Positions 7,896 to 14,454 of a stretch of DNA of 15,904 nucleotides are shown here, piece by piece (the first letter of the stretch is position 1; the number at the start of each line of letters is the position of its first letter). The translations under genes and the position numbers were made by a program. The DNA comes from an uncultured Bacilli bacterium. GTDB lineage: Bacteria; Bacillota_I; Bacilli_A; RF39; UBA660. The notes beneath the pieces are model-generated. The model made no database searches, was not told the DNA's origin, and saw only the letters and a program-made list of their open reading frames with translations. The stretch covers positions 1-15,904 of the forward strand of contig CAKOOW010000026.1 of assembly GCA_934098445.1 (NCBI GenBank). The letters run 5' to 3'.

Positions 7896-8249
7896 CTATG
7901 ATATCTTCTTATCTTTTAGACAAAATTTAAAGAATAAAAGACTAAAAAGATAATAAATAAAAGTCTTTAACGATATATGAATATTAAAGAATAAGAGATA
8001 GTTAATTAAGTATTTTAGATATATATTAGCGAGATGAAAGTATTTATATTTTTTAAGAATTAAGATTAAAGGGATAGTTAGAAGAAAGATTATATTTCTG
8101 GTATAGAAAATAAGGGGTATTAAGGAGATAAGGGTAAGGAGAATATTATTCATCTTTAGTTTAGTATTACTTAAGTAAGCAAGATAAAAGGTAGTCTTAA
8201 AGATGGTTGTAGTCATTAAGATATCAATTATTAAATAGATGATAATCAT
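7896..8249 (-). CDS. mreD: MreD-like membrane protein, unusually short
   Basis: A very hydrophobic 117-residue protein with about four membrane segments and a Lys-rich C-terminus (FCLKDKKIS). There is no sharp motif. It is called MreD because it sits between mreC and spoIVFA, as in the Bacillus cluster, and its ATG overlaps the mreC stop by four bases (ATGA). AAAGGA lies nine bases upstream of the start, inside mreC. MreD works with MreC and RodA/PBP2 in lateral wall synthesis. Typical MreD proteins are about 160-170 residues, so this one has probably lost one or two membrane helices, or has diverged. An unrelated small membrane protein at this locus cannot be excluded. Confidence 0.6.
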   Translation of the reverse strand: MIIIYLIIDILMTTTIFKTTFYLAYLSNTKLKMNNILLTLISLIPLIFYTRNIIFLLTIPLILILKKYKYFHLANIYLKYLINYLLFFNIHISLKTFIYYLFSLLFFKFCLKDKKIS

Positions 8250-8830
8250 ATCGAGTAGTCCTTTAGTATTAAAGCATAAGTTGTATCGATAGGATTTAGA
8301 TTAACTTTACAATGTACTTGAGAGGCATTAAGCTTACAAGAGCTTATAGTTCCAATAGATAGATTGGGAGGAAAATTCGTAAGACCACTAGTATAAATAG
8401 GAATATCATCACGAGGGATATCTTTAGTATTTAAAATTATCTCTTGGTGTTTAAAAATACCTGTAGATGACTCTACTCTTATGGATATAGTAAGATTATC
8501 TAAAGTTAAAAGAGTATTATCCGTATTAGTAATACCAATTAGTCCGTGATGATTAATAACGGGATTTTTAGGACTAATTTTACCCTTACTTTTAAGAAGA
8601 TAAGTATTAGAGTTATAAAGATTCTTCAATAGAATTTTCGTAATATCATAATTATAATTAGTATAAGAGATATTACTTAGTTCTTTTATTTCTTCTTTTA
8701 GAGAAGCATTTTCTAAGGATAAAGCTTCATATTTAGTATAATCTAAGTCATTAGGACTTAAAAGACTCAAAAGAGGATTAAGAAGTAAGAAGAGAAATAA
8801 AGTTAAATAAGGAATAATTTTCTTTATCAT
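8246..8830 (-). CDS. mreC: MreC-like cell-shape protein, compact form
   Basis: A single N-terminal membrane segment (about residues 6-25), a short coiled-coil (ALSLENASLKEEIKEL) and an extracytoplasmic beta domain. The latter includes the MreC-type signature IPIYTSGLTNFPPNLSIGTI preceded by VINHHGLIGIT, matching the TSGxxxxxPxxxxxGxV pattern of the family. MreC links the cytoskeleton to wall synthases. With the ATG at 8830 it is 194 residues, well below the usual 270-290. The coiled coil and beta domain are both trimmed. A GTG at 8839 is in frame three codons upstream. Neither start has a textbook Shine-Dalgarno, although GTGAT just upstream of the ATG could pair. No mreB lies before it in this window, unlike in B. 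subtilis. It is probably cotranscribed with radC (83 bases apart, no terminator seen). Confidence 0.82.
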   Translation of the reverse strand: MIKKIIPYLTLFLFLLLNPLLSLLSPNDLDYTKYEALSLENASLKEEIKELSNISYTNYNYDITKILLKNLYNSNTYLLKSKGKISPKNPVINHHGLIGITNTDNTLLTLDNLTISIRVESSTGIFKHQEIILNTKDIPRDDIPIYTSGLTNFPPNLSIGTISSCKLNASQVHCKVNLNPIDTTYALILKDYSI

Positions 8831-8913
8831 AGGAATCACACTTATAGTATGATTATTATTTTTTCTTTTATACTTTAATTAATATTATGTGATTAATTTT
8901 TAATAAGAGGTGT

Positions 8914-9600
8914 TCACTCTTCGATAAAAGACTTCTTAGTAATTAGACTATAATAGCCATTACTCCCTATGATAATATGGTCGATAAGAGGGATATTCAT
9001 ACTATTACCAAGTTCGGAGACTTTTTCCGTTAAGATTTCATCTTTAATACTAGGATTTATATTTCCAGAAGGATGATTATGCACTAAGATAATACTACTA
9101 GCGGATGAGGATACAGCATACTTAAATATTTCTCGGGGATGAATATTACATTCATTGACAGTACCTCTAAATAGTTCTTTAAAGCATATTAATTGTTTAG
9201 CATTATCTAAATAGATTCCTATTACTACTTCTTGTTTAAGACCAATTAATTCATACTTAAACATATCATAGACTAATTTAGAATTAATTAATTTTACTTT
9301 ATCTTTATGAAATTTAAGAATTCTTTTACCTAGTTCAATAGAAGCTAAAATACTAAGGGCTGAGACCTCTCCTATACCTTTAATACTTTCTAAGTCTTTC
9401 ATATCAATATTTAAAAAGTTATCTAAAGATCCTATTTGTTGTAAGACTTCTAAACTTAATTCTTTAACATTCTTACTCTTCGTACCACACCTAATAATAA
9501 GACTTAATAAGTCTTCATCAGATAAAGATTCTAAACCTTTCGTTTTCGCTCTATAACGGGGTTTTAATTCTTCTTGTAATTCTTTAATTTTATAACTCAT
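8914..9600 (-). CDS. radC: RadC/UPF0758 JAB-domain protein
   Basis: At 228 residues it has the full family length. The N-terminal part carries a helix-hairpin-helix segment (ESIKGIGEVSALSILASIEL, about 71-90). The C-terminal MPN/JAB domain has HNHPSGN (174-180) followed by Asp187, the metal-binding set, with an upstream Glu124. The biochemical role of RadC is unsettled: the old DNA-repair assignment was retracted, and the JAB fold suggests a metal-dependent hydrolase. The start ATG has AAGGAAG nine bases upstream and overlaps the preceding gene by 11 bases, so the two are coupled. radC next to mre genes is a conserved arrangement in Bacilli. It ends in TGA. Confidence 0.95.
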   Translation of the reverse strand: MSYKIKELQEELKPRYRAKTKGLESLSDEDLLSLIIRCGTKSKNVKELSLEVLQQIGSLDNFLNIDMKDLESIKGIGEVSALSILASIELGKRILKFHKDKVKLINSKLVYDMFKYELIGLKQEVVIGIYLDNAKQLICFKELFRGTVNECNIHPREIFKYAVSSSASSIILVHNHPSGNINPSIKDEILTEKVSELGNSMNIPLIDHIIIGSNGYYSLITKKSFIEE

Positions 9601-10030
9601 TAGTATCTACTTCCTTTAACATATTTTCTAATATTAGTCCATAATTATCTAGACTAGTCTTCTTTAGAATGATTTCATAATTATCAACAATACTATTAGT
9701 CTTATTGGAAATATTAATAGCTTTTAAATAGTAACTAATACCGTTTTTATCATAATATTCTTTTAAACTGTTTAGAAGATTTTCATCTTTTAAGAGGGCG
9801 ATATACACCCGGTATAAATCATTATCGAGAATAACAATTCCTTTATAAGTACTAGCAGCCCGGTAAGCATTTTCTTTATTTTTATAAACCCCAACTTGAA
9901 AAGCATAACATTGACTTTTAATACTACTAACTTCCATTAGAGTATCGGTATTAAATTTTCTTAAGAAAAGATAGCCAAAGGTAAAGCCGATGACGATAGC
10001 CATAAGAATAGTAAATAAAGTTTTTTTCAT
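9590..10030 (-). CDS. SPOR-domain membrane protein, SpoIIB-like
   Basis: A 146-residue protein with one N-terminal membrane segment (about 4-23) and a SPOR-type domain (about 41-110). The diagnostic start is CYAFQVGVYKNKENAYRAAS, followed by a repeat half with DNDLYRVYIALLKDE, the classic pattern F-Q-x-G-x-[FY]-x-x-x-x-x-A and Y-R-V-x. SPOR domains bind denuded septal peptidoglycan. In B. subtilis the SPOR protein SpoIIB is encoded just upstream of maf-radC and acts at the engulfing septum, so position and domain agree. maf is missing here. The start has GGTGAT three to four bases upstream. The tail after residue 110 is not recognised. It is the first gene of the six-gene cluster. Confidence 0.78.
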   Translation of the reverse strand: MKKTLFTILMAIVIGFTFGYLFLRKFNTDTLMEVSSIKSQCYAFQVGVYKNKENAYRAASTYKGIVILDNDLYRVYIALLKDENLLNSLKEYYDKNGISYYLKAINISNKTNSIVDNYEIILKKTSLDNYGLILENMLKEVDTNEL

Positions 10031-10150
10031 AAAATCACCATCTTTAGTTTATAATTATTCTCTTTAATATTTTGTCGTAATTAAGTTTTCTCTGTTAGAT
10101 TTAAGATTTTCTTGACTTTTAAATTCTCCTTTCTTTTTTGTAGTTAGATG

Positions 10151-10176
10151 ATAACATTATATCAATCATTTGTCCA
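10151..10176 (-). promoter_or_regulatory. Candidate promoter of the spoIIB-radC cluster; rest of 10031-10274 featureless
   Basis: The 244 bases between the SPOR gene and the MATE terminator hold no open frame of note. On the minus strand TGGACA (10171-10176) is 17 bases from TATCAT. A perfect TATAAT (10156-10161) lies between them but without a good -35. Either would give a leader longer than 100 bases. No riboswitch fold is evident. A perfect Shine-Dalgarno-like AAAGGAG near 10125-10131 has no start codon after it. Confidence 0.3.
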
Positions 10177-10267
10177 GACTAAATACGCAATTTTTATTAT
10201 TTTTTTAAGCTTTATTCTTTAAGTAAATTTTTTTTGGAAAATAAATAACTTTCTGTAAATTAATAAT

Positions 10268-10318
10268 TAAAAAAAGTCTTAACTAGGAATCCTAATTAAT
10301 AGAATCCTTGTTAAAACT
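10268..10318 (-). terminator. Strong terminator after the MATE-kinase gene
   Basis: On the minus strand a long hairpin pairs 10302-10318 with about 10275-10292 (AGTTTTAAC...GTTAAGACT outer stem, GGATTC/GGATTCC inner stem, two mismatches). It is followed by seven T (10268-10274 region). The left arm begins in the TAG stop of the gene. Confidence 0.85.
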
Positions 10319-12290
10319 ATTTTATTTTAGTAATTATTTGTTCTAAGATTTTAGCTGTTTCTTCGACTCCAAACTTACTAGTATCAATAACAATATCATA
10401 GTTATTATAATCATCAAGATTAGTATTAGTATAATATTTGTAATGTTTCTTACGTTCTTTATTAATCTTATTAATCGTACTTACAGCTTTATCCTTTTCG
10501 ATATGATAATACTTAGTAACCCGGTTAATCTTGTCTTCCATACTACTATATAGATAAACTTTTAAGACATCTTTCTTATCTTTTAAGATATAATTACCAC
10601 AACGTCCTACAATAACACAAGAACCCTGTTTATATAAATTTCTAATGACTTTAGTAGTGGCAATATAAAGTAAATCATCATTAGATTGGGGTCCCTCTAA
10701 AGTCTGTTCTTGTTCTTTAACATATTTTGGTGCTAAACCACTTTCTTTAGCACTTAAGGTAATTAAATTCTTATCATAGAAAGGAATTCCTAAGTTCTTA
10801 GCTAGTAACTCTCCGACATAACGACCACCAGACCCATACTCACGGGAAATAGTAATTACAACCTTTTGACCCATATAAGTCTTAGGAATTACTGTATCAG
10901 TTTCCTCATTTTCTTTAGTACTATAAGTACCTAGTTTTTTATATTCACTGATAAAGATAAGCCCTGCTATTACGAAAGTTATACTATCGGCAAGACATCC
11001 TGCATATAAGATACCTTCTAGTCCTTTATTAAAGACTAGACTTAAAAGAAGCGCTAAAGGTATAAATAATATAATCTGTCTAATAAATGATACAGCAGTT
11101 GCTAATAAAACATTTCCTAGAGACTGAACAACAATCGAGGTAGTCATTTCCATCGCATTAAGAGCACATACTAATAGAAAACTATGACACATAAGAGTTG
11201 CAAATTCCATAAATAAAGTGTAACTAGCATCATCAGGACTTATAAATACACCTGCTATTTGTCTAGGAAAGAAAATAAATACTAAGTTAAAAATAATTCC
11301 CACAGCAAAGTTAATCATTAAGACTTTTCGTAAAGTTTCTTTGACTCTTAAAAGATTACCAGCTCCATAGTTAAACCCAATAATAGGTTGAGCCCCAATA
11401 CTAACTCCTAAGACAAAAGAAATATAAAGACTATTAATCTTCGAAATAACACCATAAACTGATAAAGGAATATCAGCTCCATAAATACTACTAGCTCCAA
11501 ACTTGGTCATCATATTATTCATGAAGACAAATAAGACTAAAATAGTAACCTGTGTAATAAAGGAAGAAAGTCCTAAAGATAAGGTTCTTTTAACACTCTT
11601 ATTAATCTTATAATCTTCTTTAGTTAATTTAACACTCTTAAGTTTAGGAAGATAACAAATGGCAATTATAAAGGATATAACCTGACCAATAACAGTCGCA
11701 AGGCCGCCCCCAAAAACCCCCATCTTAAAGCCAAAGATAAATACGGGATCTAAAATAATATTAATGATAGCGCCCACTACCAGCATAATCATTGAATACT
11801 TTGGATTACCATCTGCTCGGATAATGCTTGCTAAAACAGAATAAATAATCATAAAAGGAGCTCCAAGTAAAACGATTTGTCCGTAACTTAAAGCATAGCT
11901 ATAAACATTTTCTGTACAGCCAAACATATAAACTAATTTAGGCAAAAAAACATAAGCAACTCCAGAAAATAAAATGGCAATAATAAAGGTTAGAGTAATC
12001 GAAGAACCAATCGCCTTCTTAGCCTCATCAGCTTTTTTCTCACCAAGTTTTAAGGATAGATTAGCAGCCGCCCCATTGCCAATAAGACCAGCAATGGCAT
12101 TAGCTAATATAACTAATGGGAAGATAACGTTAGTAGCAGCGTTTCCTAAAGTCCCTACCCCTTTGCCAATAAATATTTGGTCAACGATATTATAAACCGA
12201 GTTAATAAGCATCGAAATTACACAGGGAATAGCAAAACTTATTAAAAGTTTATTAATCTTATCATGACCTAAATCGAATTCTTTTTTCAT
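10317..12290 (-). CDS. MATE-family exporter fused to a cytidylate-kinase-like domain
   Basis: Residues 1 to about 455 form a MATE transporter: twelve hydrophobic segments, an N-terminal KINKLLISFAIPCVISMLIN helix, and typical GAAANLSLKLGE and QPIIGFNYGAG motifs. These proteins export cationic drugs or metabolites using Na+ or H+ gradients. Residues 477-657 form a cytidylate-kinase-2-like P-loop domain: ITISREYGSGGRYVGELLA with the loop GSGG at 486-489, IPFYDKNLI, VIVGRCGNYIL and a KINKERKKHY lid-like segment. A charged linker (about 455-475, KENEETDT) joins them. The ATG at 12290 is chosen because AAAGGG lies nine bases upstream. An in-frame TTG at 12308 would overlap that site. What the kinase-like part phosphorylates is unknown. 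It might regulate or energise transport, or simply be a joined neighbour. One uninterrupted frame makes a sequencing artefact unlikely. Confidence 0.92.
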   Translation of the reverse strand: MKKEFDLGHDKINKLLISFAIPCVISMLINSVYNIVDQIFIGKGVGTLGNAATNVIFPLVILANAIAGLIGNGAAANLSLKLGEKKADEAKKAIGSSITLTFIIAILFSGVAYVFLPKLVYMFGCTENVYSYALSYGQIVLLGAPFMIIYSVLASIIRADGNPKYSMIMLVVGAIINIILDPVFIFGFKMGVFGGGLATVIGQVISFIIAICYLPKLKSVKLTKEDYKINKSVKRTLSLGLSSFITQVTILVLFVFMNNMMTKFGASSIYGADIPLSVYGVISKINSLYISFVLGVSIGAQPIIGFNYGAGNLLRVKETLRKVLMINFAVGIIFNLVFIFFPRQIAGVFISPDDASYTLFMEFATLMCHSFLLVCALNAMEMTTSIVVQSLGNVLLATAVSFIRQIILFIPLALLLSLVFNKGLEGILYAGCLADSITFVIAGLIFISEYKKLGTYSTKENEETDTVIPKTYMGQKVVITISREYGSGGRYVGELLAKNLGIPFYDKNLITLSAKESGLAPKYVKEQEQTLEGPQSNDDLLYIATTKVIRNLYKQGSCVIVGRCGNYILKDKKDVLKVYLYSSMEDKINRVTKYYHIEKDKAVSTINKINKERKKHYKYYTNTNLDDYNNYDIVIDTSKFGVEETAKILEQIITKIK

Positions 12291-12308
12291 ATCAATAAAC
12301 CCTTTCAA

Positions 12309-12350
12309 GCCAAGAAAAAAACGCCTAAGTAAGCGTAAATTTCTTTTGGC
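12309..12350 (-). terminator. Nested hairpin with U-tract before the MATE start (terminator or attenuator)
   Basis: On the minus strand ACGCTT/AGGCGT (12321-12336, loop ACTT) is followed by six T (12315-12320), a terminator shape. An outer stem GCCAA/TTGGC with AAGAAA/TTTCTT (12340-12350 with 12309-12317) encloses both and would sequester the U-tract. It lies 66 bases past the thioredoxin-like stop and 19 bases before the MATE ATG, so it could end the upstream transcript or attenuate the MATE transcript. Confidence 0.5.
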
Positions 12351-12415
12351 ACTAACAAGTGTACCACAAATATTTTTTCTTTGTAAGTAAAACTTTTGGT
12401 TTTTTTAAAATTTTT

Positions 12416-12982
12416 TTAGGCAAGATAATTCTTTAAGAAAGATTGTAGATTTTCTTTAGAGTAAGAGCCAACAATAGCATCTACAGCTTCTCCGTTTTTA
12501 ATAACCACAATCATAGGAGTCAAACCATAAAATTCACTAATTTTACCTGTTTGGCTAGTACCATTAACATTCTGCGTTATTTCTTTTGATAATAAACTAC
12601 TAAATTTCTTAAAGTCATCACTACTTGTGTCAACTTTCGTAATATCCAAATAGTCGGTAGTAAAATTCATCTCTTTTTGAGTCTCTTGTAATCCTGGTAA
12701 GAAAGCTACACAAGCACTACAAGTACTTCTTCCTAAATAAAGAATATGAGTCTCTTTATTACTAGTTCCTAAGAATTTTAAAATATCACTAACACTTACT
12801 TCATTAAACATTGATACATCATAATCCTCAAGTACTGAATTACTACTACTGGTTGTACTGTTATTAGTAGTTCCTTTGGTATTACTATAATTTACTAAAC
12901 CAATCATTAAACTCATTATCGAAATTACTAATACGACGATTAACATAGTATATATCTTCTTTAAATATTCTTCTATTTTCAT
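12416..12982 (-). CDS. Membrane-anchored thioredoxin-like protein (bacteriocin-accessory type)
   Basis: This 188-residue protein has one N-terminal membrane segment (about 12-32), a Ser/Thr/Asn-rich linker (33-50) and an extracytoplasmic thioredoxin-fold domain. The active-site motif is CSAC (88-91) in ILYLGRSTCSACVAFLP, and the cis-proline is in YGLTPMIVV (Pro156). The GR-x-x-C-x-x-C context resembles the PedC/bacteriocin transport accessory family of Gram-positive bacteria, which help form or isomerise disulfides in exported peptides. No bacteriocin gene is seen nearby, so a general extracytoplasmic thiol-disulfide role is as likely. The ATG at 12982 has AGAGGA eight to nine bases upstream and a promoter at 13009-13038. 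It is transcribed divergently from the tRNA-Leu gene. Confidence 0.82.
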   Translation of the reverse strand: MKIEEYLKKIYTMLIVVLVISIMSLMIGLVNYSNTKGTTNNSTTSSSNSVLEDYDVSMFNEVSVSDILKFLGTSNKETHILYLGRSTCSACVAFLPGLQETQKEMNFTTDYLDITKVDTSSDDFKKFSSLLSKEITQNVNGTSQTGKISEFYGLTPMIVVIKNGEAVDAIVGSYSKENLQSFLKNYLA

Positions 12983-13008
12983 CTAAATATTTCCTCTCTT
13001 TCGGTACT

Positions 13009-13038
13009 ATTATACCTAAAAACACTCACAAAAGTAAA
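13009..13038 (-). promoter_or_regulatory. Promoter of the thioredoxin-like gene
   Basis: On the minus strand a perfect TATAAT (13009-13014) is 18 bases from TTTACT (13033-13038). The predicted start near 13002 gives a 20-base leader containing AGAGGA. A second possible pair further upstream is TTGACA (13059-13064) and TATTTA (13035-13040). Confidence 0.6.
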
Positions 13039-13056
13039 TATTTTCTTAAAAAGTGC

Positions 13057-13085
13057 TTGTCAAAGTAGATTTTATGCGATATACT
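13057..13085 (+). promoter_or_regulatory. Promoter of tRNA-Leu
   Basis: TTGTCA (13057-13062) and TATACT (13080-13085) are exactly 17 bases apart and the predicted start lies about 26 bases before the mature tRNA 5' end. Each hexamer matches consensus at five of six positions. The -35 overlaps, on the other strand, a TTGACA that faces the thioredoxin-like gene. Confidence 0.8.
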
Positions 13086-13117
13086 TAAAAAGTCTTATGA
13101 AAAGACGTATGGTGCTT

Positions 13118-13206
13118 GCCCAAGTGGCGGAATAGGTAGACGCACAGGACTTAAAATCCTGCGAGATTTAACCCTCGTGCCGGTTCAAGTCCGGCCTTGG
13201 GCACCA
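13118..13206 (+). tRNA. tRNA-Leu (anticodon UAA)
   Basis: The 89-base sequence folds as a class II tRNA. The acceptor stem is GCCCAAG/CTTGGGC with discriminator A and encoded CCA (13204-13206). The D arm contains GGTAGACGC. The anticodon stem CAGGA/TCCTG encloses loop CTTAAAA, giving anticodon TAA. There is a long variable arm (CGAG...CTCG) and a T arm CCGG-TTCAAGT-CCGG. It decodes UUA, the dominant Leu codon in this AT-rich DNA. Confidence 0.97.
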
Positions 13207-13220
13207 TTTAATGAATTATC

Positions 13221-13242
13221 CCCCGTAATTACGGGGTTTTTT
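13221..13242 (+). terminator. Terminator after tRNA-Leu
   Basis: Stem CCCCGT/ACGGGG with loop AATT (13221-13236), followed by six T (13237-13242), 15 bases after the tRNA CCA. It is GC-rich and strong for this genome. Confidence 0.93.
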
Positions 13243-13277
13243 CATACCTAAAAATAATAAATCTCGTAGTAAAAAGG

Positions 13278-13305
13278 TGTCCACAAGATTTATATATCTT
13301 ATAAT
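13278..13305 (+). promoter_or_regulatory. Promoter of the Phd-like gene
   Basis: A perfect TATAAT (13300-13305) is preceded after 16 bases by a poor -35, TGTCCA (13278-13283). The predicted start near 13312 places AAAGGA at the very 5' end of the transcript, so the leader is only about 14 bases. Antitoxins of this family often bind their own promoter. TATATATCTTATAATAG around the -10 is AT-rich and partly symmetrical. Confidence 0.5.
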
Positions 13306-13325
13306 AGTTGCAAAGGAAAAATAAT

Positions 13326-13580
13326 ATGCAAAGAATCAAGACAGTGAAAGCTAAAGATAATTTAAAAAAATTAATTTCAAGAGTTAATAAGACTAAAAAA
13401 GCCATCACTCTTATTAATAGTAAGGGTGAAAAAGCAATTTTAATTTCCGAAAGAGAATGGAATAATATTAAAGAAACTTTATATCTTACAAGTATACCTG
13501 GTCTTGTTGATGATATTAAAAATATTCTAGAAACAGAAGATTGGGATAATGATACAACTATGGAAAATTTTTGGGATTAG
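13326..13580 (+). CDS. Phd/YefM-family antitoxin, without an adjacent toxin
   Basis: The 84-residue protein matches the Phd/YefM pattern. An N-terminal DNA-binding part includes KDNLKKLISRVNKTKKAITL and the strand GEKAILISEREW. A helical part, IKETLYLTSIPGLVDDIKN, is close to the YefM motif ETLYLLSxPGxxxxI. The acidic Trp-rich tail (EDWDNDTTMENFWD) would be the toxin-wrapping region. The ATG at 13326 is chosen because AAAGGA (13312-13317) is eight bases upstream. A TTG at 13308 overlaps that site. Such antitoxins neutralise RelE/YoeB-type mRNA interferases and repress their own operon. Here a terminator follows immediately and the next gene is on the other strand, so no toxin partner is adjacent. 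It may be a solitary antitoxin or a repressor in its own right. Confidence 0.8.
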   Translation: MQRIKTVKAKDNLKKLISRVNKTKKAITLINSKGEKAILISEREWNNIKETLYLTSIPGLVDDIKNILETEDWDNDTTMENFWD

Positions 13581-13604
13581 TCTAAACTTTAGACTAATTT
13601 TTTT
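13577..13604 (+). terminator. Terminator of the Phd-like gene
   Basis: A perfect inverted repeat TTAGTCTAAA-C-TTTAGACTAA (13577-13597) is followed by seven T (13598-13604). The stem starts inside the antitoxin stop codon and also covers the last codons of the convergent acetyltransferase gene. The minus strand has no U-tract after it, so it works for the plus strand. Confidence 0.85.
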
Positions 13605-14041
13605 AAGACTAATTCTCTTCCTTTAACTCCTACTTCTTTAAAATTATGATATTTTAAGAAGCCTATAAACTCCTGATACTTAGGATACACGGTAATATAA
13701 ATAAATTCCACCTTATTTAGAATAGCTATCTTCTTAGCTAATTCTAAATACCAAGAACCAATACCATTCCCAGTATTTATAACTTTAAAAGAAGATATCT
13801 TTAAGACTTTATTAGTATGGGGATTATCTAGTCCTAAAGACAAATAATCATCTTTATCTTCTACCTTCCATAGAAAAAAAGAAGTCAAATGTTTATTATC
13901 ATCATAAGAGACATAAGCATAGTCCCTATAAGATACTCTTCTTAAGAACCAATCATTAAACCCAGGATAATCATTTCTTAAAGAATTAAAAAAAGAGTCC
14001 TGAAGATTAATACTTTCTAAAAGAACTTTTACTATTTCCAT
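13589..14041 (-). CDS. GNAT-family N-acetyltransferase
   Basis: This 150-residue protein has the order of a GNAT domain. A substrate-side start (FNDWFLRRVSYRDYAYVSYDDN) leads to a beta strand block (LKISSFKV), then the acetyl-CoA loop region NTGNGIGSWYLELAKK (variant of Q-x-x-G-x-G/A) and the closing IYITVYPKYQEFIGFLKYHNFKEVG, typical of GNAT motif B. GNATs transfer acetyl groups to amines of small molecules or proteins. The substrate cannot be told. It overlaps the end of the S1-domain gene by 35 bases with an AGAGAG site upstream of its ATG, so the pair is cotranscribed and probably coupled. Such GNAT domains also occur next to RNA-binding or toxin-antitoxin genes, but no such role is claimed here. 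Confidence 0.82.
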   Translation of the reverse strand: MEIVKVLLESINLQDSFFNSLRNDYPGFNDWFLRRVSYRDYAYVSYDDNKHLTSFFLWKVEDKDDYLSLGLDNPHTNKVLKISSFKVINTGNGIGSWYLELAKKIAILNKVEFIYITVYPKYQEFIGFLKYHNFKEVGVKGRELVLKKLV

Positions 14042-14363
14042 TATACTCTCTAATCCACTTAGGTAAAGCTTCTTTTAAAGGAGCAAAACCTCTACCCTCT
14101 TCTAAATAATTACCAGCATAATTATCATCATTATCATACATTCTCTTTAAAGAACATTTGATTCTTTTTAACTTCTCATCAACCTCTAAAACTTTAACAG
14201 AGATAATCTCATCAATTGAAGCGTATAAAGATACATCACGAACAAACTTTTTGGAGACCTCAGAAATATGAATTAAACCGACATAATCTTCATACTTAAC
14301 AAATATTCCATAAGGAGCAAAACCGGTAACTGTAACATGAATAACATCATTAGTCTTTAACAT
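14007..14363 (-). CDS. S1 RNA-binding protein (general stress protein 13 / YugI / CvfD-like)
   Basis: The first 75 residues are an S1/OB fold: DVIHVTVTGFAPYGIFVKYEDYVGLIHISEVS, then VKVLEVDEKLKRIKCSLKR, with the G-F/A-P-Y-G-I/A-F-V and G-L-I-H-I-S-E motifs that bind RNA. The C-terminal segment GFAPLKEALPKWIREY matches the GF-x-x-L-x-x-x-L-x-x-W-I tail of YugI/GSP13 and streptococcal CvfD, which associate with ribosomes and affect translation and cold tolerance. At 118 residues it is near the family length. The ATG at 14363 has a modest GGGA site six bases upstream and a well-placed promoter. It is the first gene of a two-gene unit with the GNAT and divergent from the NifU-domain gene. Confidence 0.88.
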   Translation of the reverse strand: MLKTNDVIHVTVTGFAPYGIFVKYEDYVGLIHISEVSKKFVRDVSLYASIDEIISVKVLEVDEKLKRIKCSLKRMYDNDDNYAGNYLEEGRGFAPLKEALPKWIREYNGNSKSSFRKY

Positions 14364-14393
14364 AAATATCCCATTCTTTCCAAACTAACTATT

Positions 14394-14422
14394 ATTATAA
14401 CAATTATCTTTACTAAACGCAA
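14394..14422 (-). promoter_or_regulatory. Promoter of the S1-GNAT unit
   Basis: On the minus strand TTGCGT (14417-14422) is exactly 17 bases from a perfect TATAAT (14394-14399). The predicted start near 14387 leaves a leader of about 24 bases. It occupies most of the 91-base gap before the divergent NifU-domain gene, for which no equally good promoter is seen. Confidence 0.7.
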
Positions 14423-14454
14423 AAAATTTAGTTTAATAAGAGAGGTGAAGAAAT

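Noticed and set aside
10031..10274. Riboswitch or small RNA before the SPOR gene
   Set aside because: The stretch is AT-rich without conserved motifs or stable stems that I can recognise.
11974..12195. Plus-strand frame of 73 codons inside the MATE gene
   Set aside because: It is antisense to well-conserved membrane segments; no promoter or ribosome site.
12291..12308. TTG at 12308 as the MATE start
   Set aside because: It overlaps the AAAGGG ribosome site that is well placed for the ATG at 12290.
13118..13206. tRNA-Leu as an attachment site of an integrated element
   Set aside because: No repeat of the tRNA 3' end, integrase or other mobile gene is present in the window.
14409..14437. TTTACT-17-TTTAAT as a promoter for the NifU-domain gene
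   Set aside because: The predicted start would fall inside the Shine-Dalgarno site, leaving it unusable, so the true promoter is probably elsewhere in the gap.
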